Shown: positions 54,041 through 63,962 of the stretch, piece after piece | How positions within the stretch are numbered: the stretch's first letter is position 1 | Layout: each line of letters opens with the position of its first letter | Assembly: GCA_009746045.1 (NCBI GenBank) | Contig: RPFO01000106.1 | Coordinates: 1,914,211 to 1,978,210, forward strand | DNA length: 64,000 nucleotides | Direction of reading: 5' to 3' | From: Mesostigma viride | Lineage: Eukaryota > Streptophyta > Mesostigmatophyceae > Mesostigmatales > Mesostigmataceae | Made by a program: the position numbers and the translations under genes | Notes under the pieces: generated by a model | Seen by the model: the letters and a program-made list of their open reading frames with translations, nothing else | Told to the model about the DNA's origin: nothing | Database searches by the model: none

Positions 54041-56590
54041 TTAGGTGCCCCTTACAAAGGCACCTAGTGCAATGCTTGGTGGGGTCATGAGGCAACCTCT
54101 TGTCCCCCCCTGCTGGCTTAGCACCCCCTGGCTTGCTAGCTCCCCCACTTTGTTTTCTGTTTTTATTGTTATTGTTCTTTCCCCCCCCTTGTTTCCACCT
54201 CCCCCACTTTTGTTGTTTTTGTTTTTATCCCCCCCATTACCGCCTTTACCTGGGCTACCAGCGACTGCATCTGCTTCTTGGAGAGCCCCGTACCTGAGGC
54301 TTCCTCCCCCTTTACCTGCTTCACCTTTCCCTCCTTGGCTGCAGCAGCAAACGGCTCTAGGCATTGCTGCACATAGGCCATTGCCTTCCTGAAGTCCTCC
54401 CACTTATCCTTCAGACCTGCCAGGATTACTGACAGGGTGGTGGGGTCCAGTTCTGCCTTTTGTAGCCATAGGTGTACTAGGTACTTGGCATTGAGCTTCT
54501 TCAGCTCCTCATCCCCTCTATGTACATGACATATTTTTTGTTGTCACTCACATAGTCACGCTTATTGACCTTATAGGCCTCTATCCACTGGAAGCCCTTA
54601 AGCACTTCTAAGTGCTCCCCCGTGGTAACAAGTGCCCTAAGATCAACCATGAACTGCGCCCACAACACATTTTCTGCCACGTCTACCCCGCTGCTGGCAC
54701 GCTTTTGGTACAATTGTACCAACTGCTGGATAGGCTTGGCAGATTGATGGATGGGTGTGGACGCACGTAGAGAGGCAAACCAATCACGGACATTGTCGCT
54801 AGCATATGCATGTGACAACTTAAACAACCACTCCCTAGCTTCGTCCTGGGTGTGGCCCTCTGGCAAACCCGGAAACACTAGCTTGTCCTCTTTCTTTTTT
54901 GGATCAAACCTGGGCCTAGCAAGGCCATGTTGGAGGTTGTTGTCGTTCCTGCAGTTGGCGGTTGCTGCTGCTGCTGCTGTTGCTGTCGCTGCTGCTGCTG
55001 CTGCCGCTCCCCGCCCTCGTGCCGTGTTGGTGCAGACTCCTGCGTGCCGTGTCCTGCCCCGCCCTGGTTGCCCCCCCCTCCCCGTCATCCGCCCCCTCGT
55101 CCCTCCTCCGCTTTGGCTGGGGTGCGCATGCCTCTGCCTGCGCCCTTCGCTTGGCCGGCTTCAGCGATGCCACTAGCCTGGCCACCGTGTCGGCCAACGT
55201 CGCCTGCTCGCCTGGAGACAGCGGGTATCTGCTTCCAGCATGGCTTGCGCCAGCTGAAGCTGATCAATGAGGTCCTCCCTGTTGGACAGGTTAGACGGTC
55301 CGGCTTCACCAGGCTGCCTGTAAACACGCGTGCGTGCGGCAGTGCCATCACGGTTGGTGATGGTCTTCTTAGGCTGCGACAAATAATAAAACATTTGGCT
55401 TGCAGAAACATCCTCATCCGGCCCAAGGCCAAACTCGACTCTCACCGCTTCACCAAGCGGTCCCCTCACCGCTGTCTTACGTGCATGCTTGAGCATGCGT
55501 CGTCGCTGCTTCAGGATGCGCTGCTCCATCCTTCCCACATTGGCTTCCCACCGTGCCAGCGAGCGTCTGTAACGTCCTGCGCCTCCGGCCTGCCAGGCGC
55601 CTCCATCTCAGCCATATGCTGCAGCTTCATCGCCTGCGCCTTTTTCCACACCCTGAGTTCGCGGACCATCCGGTCCCGGCGCACCTGGGTGATCGACATT
55701 TTGAGCTTGATGCGCTCCGCCAGCGCGATTTGCCTCACCCGCTCCGCTGCTCGCGCTCCTTCTTGGCCTCTGCCGCGGCCCTCCGCGCCTGCCGACGCTG
55801 CTTGTCGGCGTGAACGTCCATGCGCTTCTGCGCCTCACGCTCCCGCGCCGTCATTGGGGTCATGAGGATCTCGTCCTCAGCAGATGCCCCCGACGGACCT
55901 GTCAAAGAGAACTCCGACTCCTGATGCACACCTAGGTGTACCTTCGGCTCACGAGACCGACGCAAACTTTTAAAACATGCAAGGTCCCCCCGACGCATCA
56001 CCTCAAACTGCTCCTCGCCAGAAGCCAGCTCACTGCTGCGAAACAACGCCCGGCGCACGTTCTCAGCATCCGCCCTCTGCTGGGCGCGAGCACGTGCGTG
56101 CGTGTCCGCGCGCCGAAGCTCCCGCTCCTCGCGCTCAGCCATCGCCCTAGCGAGGCCTTCATCCGCGGCCACCTGCCGCGAGCGTGCGTCGTCCTGCTCC
56201 TCGGCTGAGGAACCAGGCTGGAGCCCATACAGCTCCATGGACTCCTCCTCTGCAGGAGGTGCCGAAGGTCCCCCCGCCGCTGCAGCTGTCGGGGCGTAAG
56301 GAGGACCCCTCGGCCTGTTGACCACAGGCGTGGATCCCCTCCCCTGCGGATACAGGGGCACTCGCAGCACCACGCTGCTGTACGAACCATCGGACAAGTG
56401 GCCCGATGAAGACGTTCCGACGTCGTCGGGTCAGCCTCCATAGACTGATTGAAGCTCCTCGCCGCCCGCTCAATCTCTGCCTGGGCGGCAAGCTCCGAGT
56501 CGGACGTCCCCGACGATGAAGACGTCGGAGTGCTGGACCGGCTCCTTGGGCGCATTGGAGCCTTACCCTTGTTGCATTTGGGTTAGACAT
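54041..56590 (-). pseudogene. gag of retroelement B, broken by several 1-nt indels
   Basis: Aligns with the open gag of element A from the ATG at 56590 through the coiled coil, polyglutamine tract and capsid (RPRFDPKKKEDKLVFPGLPE). Here it is split over at least six overlapping frames (e.g. 56397-55735, 55538-55173, 55088-54501). Past DFRKAMAY it shows the part missing in A: VQQCLEPFAAAAKEGKVKQ, a Lys/Gly-rich tract, and a knuckle-like CTRCLCKGH that lacks the last Cys in the visible frames. The indels are single bases, many in homopolymers. Confidence 0.85.
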
Positions 56591-56689
56591 TTTTCAAAAA
56601 AAACTGGAGTAGAAATGGAATGGGTTGTTTTTTCGCGAAATGAACGCTCGTCGTCCTGTTGTGTGTATGTTTTTGGAGTTTTTAATGCA

Positions 56690-57066
56690 AGTTATGCAAC
56701 ACGAAGCTTGGAATGCTTGGGCACTGCCAAATGGCGAGTGTGCGTGAACGACGAGACACCTTGGCATTAGGATAGAATGGCACATATACTGCTGGCCAGC
56801 CGTCAACGATGGCTGGCCAGACTTTGCGTAAGTTAAACTAACTTACTGATCCTGGACGGACTAGCCTATCAGTTACAACCTGATCTAGTCAGTCCTAACA
56901 TGACAACTACAGTCCCGGTACTGAGGTACCGGCTCATCACATACTGAGTACAGCCACGTGTCCATGCCACGACTGCTCTAGTCCAGCACCGTCCCAGTAC
57001 CCAATTGGGCGCCGGCGGTGCTGGCACGTGTCCACTTAGGCTACAGGCGGGAGACTTAGACTAACT
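56690..57066 (-). repeat. 5' LTR of retroelement B
   Basis: 377 bp, followed by GTTGG (57067-57071). About 95% alike to the LTR of element A at 8528-8906. Confidence 0.95.
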
Positions 57067-58283
57067 GTTGGCACGCAGCCTGTCATGCCGCCCCTCCGGT
57101 GCCCAGCAACGCTGTGCAGCCGTCCCTCCGGTGCCCAACAACACCGTGGAGCCGCCCACTACGGTGCCCAAGCTGGCCGACCTGCCAATGCCGGATGGTC
57201 TCCCGCCTGCTCGTGTGCCTGCCATCAAGCCAGATGTCTTCGAGCCCATCACGTCGCGCCCCGCCGTCAACAAGCCGCCCGCCAGCAACAAGCCGGCCGC
57301 CAGCAAGAAGCCGCCCGCCAGCAAGAAGCCGGCTGCAAAGCGAAAGCTTCCTAGTGGTCCCATGGACTTGGGGCTTGCGCACTATATCTGAGCACCTTAC
57401 TGCCAACCGCGGTGGTTCAAGAGCGACCGGGCCCTGGTGGTTTCGGAGAAGCACTGCACGGGGCCTTCGTGGCACAAAGGTACAAGTACGAGCGCGATGG
57501 GGCGCGGCCGGCTGCGTATGTTTGGGAGCCTGGCAAAGTGGTGGAGGTGAAGCCGAAGCTCAAGGCCCCTTACGGCACGCGGTTTGTGGAGCGTGATGGG
57601 GGCTCGCAAATGCTGTTTGTTGACTTTGCCACGATGCATTACGGTGACGCCGAGGGCAACGAGAATGCGTGGGTCCTTCTGGGCAACGTCACTGACGACG
57701 ACCTTCGAGGCGCACGTGCGAAATTGAAGGAGAGTTGGGGGCCAGCAGAGGAGAAGGAGGAGGTGTCGGATGAGTATGTACCGGCCAAGCGAGCGCGGGC
57801 GCCACCCAAGGAGAAGGCGTCTGCCGGTGCTCCCTCCGCGCCAGCGATCCCGCCTGCCTCTAGCTCTTCGACCGCAACGGTGTCTGCTGGTGCTCCCTCC
57901 GCGCCAGCGATCCGCCTGCCTCTAGCTCTCCGGCCGCAACAGCGTCTGCCGGTGCTCCCTCCGCGCCAGCGATCCCGCCTGCCTCTAGCCCTTCGCCCGC
58001 AATGGCGTCTGCCGGTGCTCCCTCCGCGCCAGCGATCCCGCCTGCCTCTAGCTCTTCGACCGCAACGGAGTCTGCCGGTGCTCCCTCCGCGCCAGCGATC
58101 CCGCCTGCCTCTAGCTCTCCGGCCGCAACGGCGTCTGCCGATGCTCCCTCCGCGCCAGATCTCACCGAGGCGGAACTGGAGCTTGCCGCGCTCAAGGCCA
58201 TGATGGCAAAAGCGCAGCGGAAAGTTGAGATGGAGCGGCAAGCAAAGGAGTCCCAGAGTCAGACTCCTGATCCGGTAATTTAG

Positions 58284-58869
58284 TGGAATGTTTTTTCTGA
58301 AGCACGTTTTAGCTATGTAGTGATGTGGTGTTGTCACACCCAATTGCCATGTGCGTATATTTTTGTTACTCATGTATGTATCACTCTCATGCTAGGTCAT
58401 GCATCATACCCACAGGCATAACCCATTTCACCATGCATAGGATGTTTTGCTGGGCAACAACTATCTGCCGTGCCTGACTGCCCCCCCCCCCCTGCCTTGC
58501 TGCCCTTGTGTCCTCTTCAATGGTGGTGCTCTGTGTGCCTGCAGGCCTCCAGAGCATGAGTGCTGGCAACTGTGTGGCTTTGTTCAGGCAAAGAAGCATC
58601 ATTGATCATGATGACACCTGAAGAAGAAGTAAATTAATTGGCTGGGCTTGATGCGGCCTGTGTTATTTCACAATGGTGTAAACGTATCGATGAGACGCCC
58701 AATGTGGGGCTAAATCCTCATTGTAAATCAAGAGAGACAACTGTTAATGGGATGTATTATTATTTGTAATAAAGAAACCATTAATTTGGAATGATGGCCT
58801 GTTAAGCTGTTCTTAACAGTGCTTGTGTTGTAATGCTGGCAAAATCTGCATTTTCCCCTTTTTTATCAC
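58284..58869. other. 3' flank of the CACTA-1 accessory gene
   Basis: No gene. A C-run lies at 58482-58494, and aataaa is at 58769 (possible polyadenylation signal). Confidence 0.5.
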
Positions 58870-59241
58870 TGTCATTTTTACCACTTTGTGGTATTTTTTT
58901 ACCACCCTCATTTTTACCACTTTTTACCACTTTTTACCACCCTCACTTTTACCACTTTGTGGCGTTTTTTACCACCCTCGCTTTTACCACTTGGTGGTAT
59001 TTTTTACCACTTTGGTGGTAAAAGGGGTGGTAAAAGGTGGTAAAATGATTTTACCACCTGCTTTTCTCCTAGCGTTTTCCCACCGTTTTACCACTTTTTA
59101 CCACTTTTTACCACTTTTTACCACTTTTTACCACTTTTTACCACTTTTTACCACTTTTTACCACTTTTTACCACTTTTTACCACTTTTTACCACCCACTT
59201 TTACCACTTTTACCACTTTTACCACCAACGAGTTCCTAGTG
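58870..59241 (-). repeat. Right terminal inverted repeat and subterminal repeats of CACTA-1
   Basis: (ctttttacca)n arrays from about 58880 to 59215, including a run of about ten 10-11 bp units at 59090-59190, ending in the 25-bp terminal repeat. Mirror image of 43140-43480. Confidence 0.92.
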
Positions 59242-59879
59242 TGGGGAGGCACATGCGGGGCAAGCATGTGTAGGCCTGCAAATCGTGCCAGGGCCCACCG
59301 TGATTGCAATTGCCGAGTTCCTGCTGAAGCGAGCACAGGCCTCCTTTCCGCAGTTGGCAGCCAAGGACGCGACAATCACGCTTGTGGAGAGTTTGTGTAA
59401 GGAAGAACCTGGACTCGGCATCGGGCAGTCCAGCGGTGGACCTGCTGAACAACACAGCCTGTGCCCTTGCGAATGCCGCGCTGCAGTTGGTCTCCAACTC
59501 CGTCCATCCATGTTGATGGCAAGGTTAGTTGTGCCACATTTTCTTCCTGTTTTGGGTATGACGCATCAATAATTGCCCCTTGTATGTACGGGTGCGGTCG
59601 ATTGACCTCCCTCCAGCAACATTGCAACATCCGTTACTGACGTCCACTGCGGCGGATGCGTTCCTCCAGCATGTTAGTTGCCTTGTGAGCTGTAATTGTG
59701 CAGGTGTCGTCAGTATATCCAATGAGAAGGATAACAAGGAGCTCAAGTGTCACTGGTGTTGCCTGGTTGATGGCGCGCGTAATATCCATGGGCATCAGCA
59801 TATGGTCCCAAACACACTCAAACGGCTGGCCGAGTCGCTGGGAGAGGCAGTCCACATGCAGTTGGAGAGGGTGGGTGGG

Positions 59880-60062
59880 TGGGGTGGCGGGAGGGAGGGA
59901 GGGAGGAGGGAGGAGGGAGGGAGGGAGGGAGGAGGGAGGGAGGGAGGGAGGGAGGGAGAGGAGGAGGGAGGGAGGGAGGGAGGGAGGGAGGGAGGGAGGG
60001 AGGGAGGAGAGGAGGAGGGAGGGAGGGAGAGGAGGAGGGAGGGAGGGAGGGAGGGAGGGCAA
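59880..60062 (+). repeat. (GGGA)n / (GGAGGGAGGG) purine tract
   Basis: About 180 bp of ggga/gga units on the plus strand inside the presumed intron. Gly-Arg-Glu and Pro-Ser-Leu ORFs here are artefacts. Confidence 0.95.
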
Positions 60063-61370
60063 AGGGCGGGTGAGTGGGTATTATGGTGTGGTGGATGGGT
60101 GGCAAGGGTGGTTGCTTATAAGTGAATCGCCAGGTGGCTTGGGGAGTCGACGGGGTTGTGGGAACTCCTAAGGTGGGTGCATGTTGGATGCCTTGAGTGA
60201 AAACTGTTGCATGGGCTGGGAAGTGTAATTTGCACCGTTGGTTTGTGGGCGGGTGGATTGTGTAGCTTGTGGATTAAGAAGTGGGTGGGGTGAGCGATGG
60301 GAAGGTAGATGGGTGGGTGGTGCACGGATATGGGTGGGTGGGTGGTTTTGTAGTTGGATCGACTCAACCTATCGCGGGTGGAGGGCTGTGCATGTTAGGG
60401 GTGAGATGGGTGGTGGAACTGGCGAGAGGATGTGGATGGTGAAGGGTGAGTTGGTGCAGAGTCGTGGGTTATAAGGTATGGGGGAAAGAGTGGTCGAGTG
60501 GGAAGGGTCGTGGGTGGGGTCAGGGGTGGGCGGCCTGGTGGGCACACATGGGGCCAAGCTGGCTGGGTGGTTAGGTGGCTGCGTGGTTTTAGTAATGGGT
60601 GCCTGGATAAAAGGATGGGTGATGCCTCCTTATTGCCTAGGTGGGTAGATTGCATATGTGGCTAGCTGGGTGGGTGGATGTCCCAGTGGGTGGGTATGTG
60701 GCTGGGTGCCTGGGTGCACGAGTGGTTAGATAGGTTGGTTTAGTAGGTGCGTGGCTGGCTGGCTGGGTCACCCGGTGGGTGGACCAGTGGGTGGCTGGGT
60801 ACTCAGGTGCGCAAGTGTATGAGTACTTGTGTGGGTGGGCCAGGTGGATGCATGGGTGGGTGACTGCATGGGTGACTCGGTACGCACAAAGGGCAACGGA
60901 TATAGACATGGGGATATGCCAATGCCTTGGGGTGAGCGTACGTGGATGCCAGGTGACATGTGCCAGCCTGTCGCAGTTATACTATACCTTGGCGTTTGCT
61001 TGGCGTGTCGTTGCCAATAATTTCACACAGGATGTACATGGTACGTGTTGGTAGCAATCACATGGCTGTGTCAGTGAGTGATGTTGCATGTATTGTTCAG
61101 CTTTCTTTCCCATTTTGCAATGTGCCAAGGTTCTTAAGTAGTTTAGAAGTATGGTGTCATGGGTATACATCAAGGAGACAACCAGCGCAGGCCAGAAATC
61201 GGGAGAATCCGGACCATGGTAGCTCTGACATGCATGTGCACTGCACATCACACATTTGTGGCATACTCGCAATGTCTACCTTACATCTTGCATTCTGTTA
61301 GGAACAGTCGCCACTCAGGCATTCACATGCACCAGGGTTTCGCTCACTGTTTGTGCTGTAGTCATCGTTA
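60063..61370 (+). repeat. G/T-rich tract and second copy of the 40.5 kb dispersed repeat
   Basis: 60063-60870 is ggtgggtggn-type low complexity, as at 39231-40480. 60880-61370 is the partner of 40480-40900. No coding sequence supported. Confidence 0.8.
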
Positions 61371-61509
61371 AATCAAAAATCTTTACAAAGCCTGGCAATT
61401 GTCATAATGTTGGGCTCCTTATGCATGAGATTTTGCACACGAAGTTTTGCGACCATGCTTCAGATGCTTGCATGATGACGACCAGTTTTTGGTTGTAATA
61501 TGACATGGT

Positions 61510-61640
61510 GGTGCAGGTGCCCTGGTGCACCTAGAGCAGGGGTAGCTTACATTCCCACCCTTGCATGAAGTAGCCTAGAATGTATTAAAAGCCATATGCC
61601 CCTTCTCAGGGATATGTGCTACATTTACTCCCAACGGAGT
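61510..61640 (+). repeat. Dispersed repeat (other copy 25336-25475)
   Basis: Core aaaagccatatgccccttct and following bases match 25420-25470. A TTAATTAATTAA run follows at about 61655. Confidence 0.8.
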
Positions 61641-62019
61641 GATGTTGATAACTAATTAATTAATTAATGACATCATATTAATTTTTAAAATCATTATTGA
61701 TAGCAACACTACCTTGTTAGCTTTTGTTTACCATTCAGGGCTCCAAATGCCCTGAGGCGTTGTATGTACAAGGTCTGAACAACCGTGATTCATTGTGGCT
61801 GTTAAGTTCCAGCTTCGTCGGGCATAATTCGTCTAACTATCTCAGTGCAAACGTTGTTTGGAAGGGACTCATTTTGGCCTTAATTAAGGATCTGGAGCAG
61901 GAGCACGTATTCCATGGACTGATGGGGGTGGGTGCATTAGAACTGAGCCGCGAAGACTAGCTGATCTCACTCTAATCTTATATACAAAGTTGTCTCCTTG
62001 ATAATATACAAGTTGTCTC

Positions 62020-63056
62020 TCCCTCCCTCCCTCCCTCCCTCCCTCCTCCTCCCTCCTCCCTCCCTCCCTCCCTCCCTCCTCCCTCCCTCCCTCCTCCCTC
62101 CTCCCCCTCCCTCCCTCCCTCCCTCCTCCCTCCCTCCCTCCCTCCCTCCTCCCCTCCTCCCTCCCTCCCTCCCTCCCTCCCTCCCTCCCTCCCTCCCTCC
62201 TCCCTCCCTCCCTCCCTCCCTCCCTCCCTCCCTCCTCCTCCTCCCTCCTCTCCCTCCCTCCCTCCCTCCCTCCCTCCCTCCCTCCCTCCCTCCTCCCTCC
62301 CTCCCTCCCTCCCTCCCTCCCTCCCTCCCTCCCTCCTCCTCCCTCCCTCCCTCCCTCCTCCCTCCCTCCCTCCCTCCCTCCCTCCTCCCTCCTCCCTCCT
62401 CCCTCCCTCCCTCCCTCCTCCTCCCTCCTCCCTCCTCCCTCCCTCCCTCCCTCCCTCCTCCCTCCCTCCCTCCCTCCCTCCCTCCCTCCCTCCCTCCTCC
62501 CTCCCTCCCTCCTCCCTCCCTCCCTCCCTCCCTCCCTCCCTCCCTCCCTCCCTCCCTCCTCCTCCTCCCTCCTCCCTCCCTCCCTCCTCCCTCCCTCCCT
62601 CCCTCCCTCCCTCCCTCCCTCCCTCCCTCCTCCCTCCTCCCTCCCTCCCTCCCTCCTCCCTCCCTCCCTCCCTCCCTCCCTCCCTCCTCCCTCCTCCCTC
62701 CCTCCCTCCCTCCCTCTCCTCCCTCCCTCCCTCCCTCCCTCCCTCCCTCCTCCTCCCTCCCTCCCTCCCTCCCTCCTCCCTCCCTCCCTCCCTCCCTCCC
62801 TCCCTCCCTCCTCCCTCCCTCCCTCCCTCCCTCCCTCCTCCCTCCCTCCCTCCCTCCTCCCTCCCTCCCTCCTCCCTCCTCCCTCCCTCCCTCCCTCCCT
62901 CCCTCCCTCCTCCCTCCTCCCTCCCTCCCTCCCTCCCTCCCTCCCTCCCTCCCTCCCTCCCTCCCTCCCTCCCTCCCTCCCTCCCTCCCTCCCTCCCTCC
63001 CTCCCTCCCTCCCTCCCTCCCTCCCTCCCTCCCTCCCTCCCTCCCTCCCTCCCTCC
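62020..63056 (+). repeat. (CCCT)n polypyrimidine tract, about 1 kb
   Basis: Nearly uninterrupted ccct units with occasional cct, a strict pyrimidine strand for about 1,035 bp; the last 150 bp is a pure (CCCT)n. All six frames are open over long stretches (up to 444 codons on the minus strand), which is an effect of composition. Candidate for G-quadruplex or triplex (H-DNA) structure and for array-length polymorphism or assembly collapse. Confidence 0.97.
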
Positions 63057-63272
63057 ATGATGAAATTTGGTCGGGTAAATTGCAATAGACTCGCCTTTTG
63101 ATGACGAACACGCCGATCTAATTTTTGGCAGCCATCGCCCAGGATTTCGCAAGTTATTGCCAGCGGCCTGCCCAGCAGATCTCGCTATTTTTCTGCACAT
63201 TATGGCGGCACCACGCACGTGATCAGTGTGCCTGCGCCCCCTGCCCTCGTCTAGGTGCTATTAAACGTAGCT

Positions 63273-63720
63273 ATGGAGGTCCCCGCATCGTCTTCAGCTC
63301 TTGCCGCCGATTCTATTGATGCCCAGATTGCTGCAAACAAAATCGCCCACGACATTGTCGTCGCCAAGAACGCCGCTAACAAGCGATCCAAGACTTCGGA
63401 AGCAACTTCGGAAGCAACTCCGATAGCTGCTGAAACCTCCTTGCCGGACGCCATTTCTTCCTCATTCTACATGCCAGGCCAGCGTTTGAGCCTGGCAGAC
63501 ATCGATACCTTACTCGCCTACAATGACGCCGCTGTGACAAGCGTGCTGAAGCTCCGCAACGACAACGACGCCCCGATTCGCCACCCTAAGAGCGGCCAGG
63601 TTATGGAGGCTGCTTCGGATGAATGGCCTCATTGGGATGAGCGCCAGCGTCGGCTTGCCTGTCTTATTTCGTGCTGCCCTGAACTTGTCGAGCTGCCGGC
63701 GACGACCATCGCCATCTTGT
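63273..63720 (+). CDS. First exon of an unknown gene (partial)
   Basis: ATG at 63273, open to the donor ATCTTGT|GTAAGTTAGG at 63721. 149 codons plus one base. The protein is Ala/Ser-rich at first (AANKIAHDIVVAKNAANKRS), then a more folded-looking part (FYMPGQRLSLADIDTLLAYN; DEWPHWDERQRRLACLISCC; CPELVELPATTIAIL). I recognise no domain. The next exon is outside the window. Upstream 63057-63272 is not repetitive and probably holds the promoter. Confidence 0.5.
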
Positions 63721-63779
63721 GTAAGTTAGGGTCTCGTAGGCTGCACTGCTAAGGTCTTAGGGGCAGTGCAGCTTGTCTG

Positions 63780-63895
63780 GACGATGATTACTCTGATGAT
63801 TACTCTGATGATTACTCTGATGATTACTCTGATGATACGCATGATTACGCATGATTACGCATGATTACGCATGATTACGCATGATTACACCGGTA
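63780..63895 (+). repeat. Microsatellites (tgatgattactc)n and (gcatgattac)n
   Basis: About four 12-bp units followed by about five 10-bp units, apparently derived from one another. Located in the intron after the exon at 63273-63720. Confidence 0.92.
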
Positions 63896-63915
63896 TTACA
63901 TAGGAAGGAGTGACT

Positions 63916-63962
63916 ATGTACTCCACACTATGTACTCCAAGAGTACATAGTGTGGAGTACAT
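63916..63962. repeat. Perfect 21-bp inverted repeat with 5-nt loop
   Basis: Arms atgtactccacactatgtac(t) and their exact complement around ccaag. Each arm holds an internal imperfect repeat (tgtactcc...tgtact). Non-coding. Confidence 0.95.

Larger units (their letters stand above)
49604..57066 (-). mobile_element. Copia-like LTR retrotransposon B, 7.46 kb, complete with target duplication
   Basis: Two direct LTRs of 377 bp (49604-49980 and 56690-57066) with only two visible differences (ccgccaacg/ccgtcaacg; gatctt/gatcct). The 5-bp target duplication GTTGG is at 49599-49603 and 57067-57071. Gag then pol on the minus strand. Inserted in the coding sequence of the CACTA-1 accessory gene. LTR ends are AGTTA...TAACT. 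A purine-rich AAAGTGGG immediately precedes the 3' LTR (plus-strand 49981-49988), a probable polypurine tract. The sequence after the 5' LTR (TGCATTAAAAACTCC) would be the primer-binding site, but I cannot match a tRNA. Confidence 0.95.
48572..58283 (+). pseudogene. CACTA-1 accessory gene, split by retroelement B and frameshifted
   Basis: Exon 1 48572-49099 (ATG; MPRRVAVLRPAHVCSPEEWE; a folded-looking 170-residue domain of unknown family, then an acidic tail), donor AAG|GTAATA, and exon 2 from 49227 (TTPAAKPAAK..., KPEVKP repeats, a coiled coil EIRRLRARLQALEEELEQE, then PPPPPV repeats). At 49603 the frame runs into retroelement B and resumes at 57067 with the same proline-rich repeat, KPPASKKPA repeats, a domain (YVWEPGKVVEVKPKLKAPYG; MLFVDFATMHYGDAEGNENA), (SAGAPSAPAIPP)n repeats and a final helix (LTEAELELAALKAMMAKAQR). 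After B the frame shifts by one base at two places where a C run is one C short (57090 and 57122 regions), probably again near 57380, and at about 57910. Likely the TnpA-type DNA-binding partner of the transposase, judged by position only. Confidence 0.7.
43140..59241. mobile_element. CACTA (EnSpm) DNA transposon CACTA-1, 16.1 kb, carrying retroelement B
   Basis: Inverted termini: 43140 reads CACTAGGAACTCGTTGGTGG and continues TAAAA; the complement of 59241 leftwards is identical for 25 nt. Subterminal copies of TTTTTACCACT follow at both ends (43160-43480 and 58870-59226), as expected for transposase-binding sites in CACTA elements. Inside are a Tnp2 transposase (43616-47676, minus) and a divergent accessory gene (48572-58283, plus). 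Without retroelement B and its target duplication the element is about 8.6 kb. Flanks are ...GCGTG|CACTA and CTAGTG|TGGGG: a 2-bp TG duplication, or a mutated 3-bp one (GTG/TGG). Confidence 0.92.
59242..61960 (+). pseudogene. 3' part of the gene interrupted by CACTA-1 (unknown product)
   Basis: Directly after the CACTA-1 end the plus strand is open in two frames, one reading IVPGPTVIAIAEFLLKRAQA. A likely exon from 59704 (acceptor tgtgcag) to about 59870 encodes KELKCHWCCLVDGARNIHGH and QHMVPNTLKRLAESLGEAVH; the CxxC plus His cluster could bind metal. The following intron would contain a (GGGA)n tract, a G/T-rich tract and the dispersed repeats. The last exon is 61739-61960 (acceptor accattcag): ALYVQGLNNRDSLWLLSSSF ... 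LEQEHVFHGLMGVGALELSRED, stop. Exon joins are predicted, and its unity with 42500-43139 is inferred from position and strand. Confidence 0.4.

Noticed and set aside
61884-63218. Very long Gly-Arg-Glu and Pro-Ser-Leu ORFs (up to 444 codons) on both strands
   Set aside because: Open frames are forced by the (CCCT)n composition in all frames; no start context, domain or splicing supports a protein.
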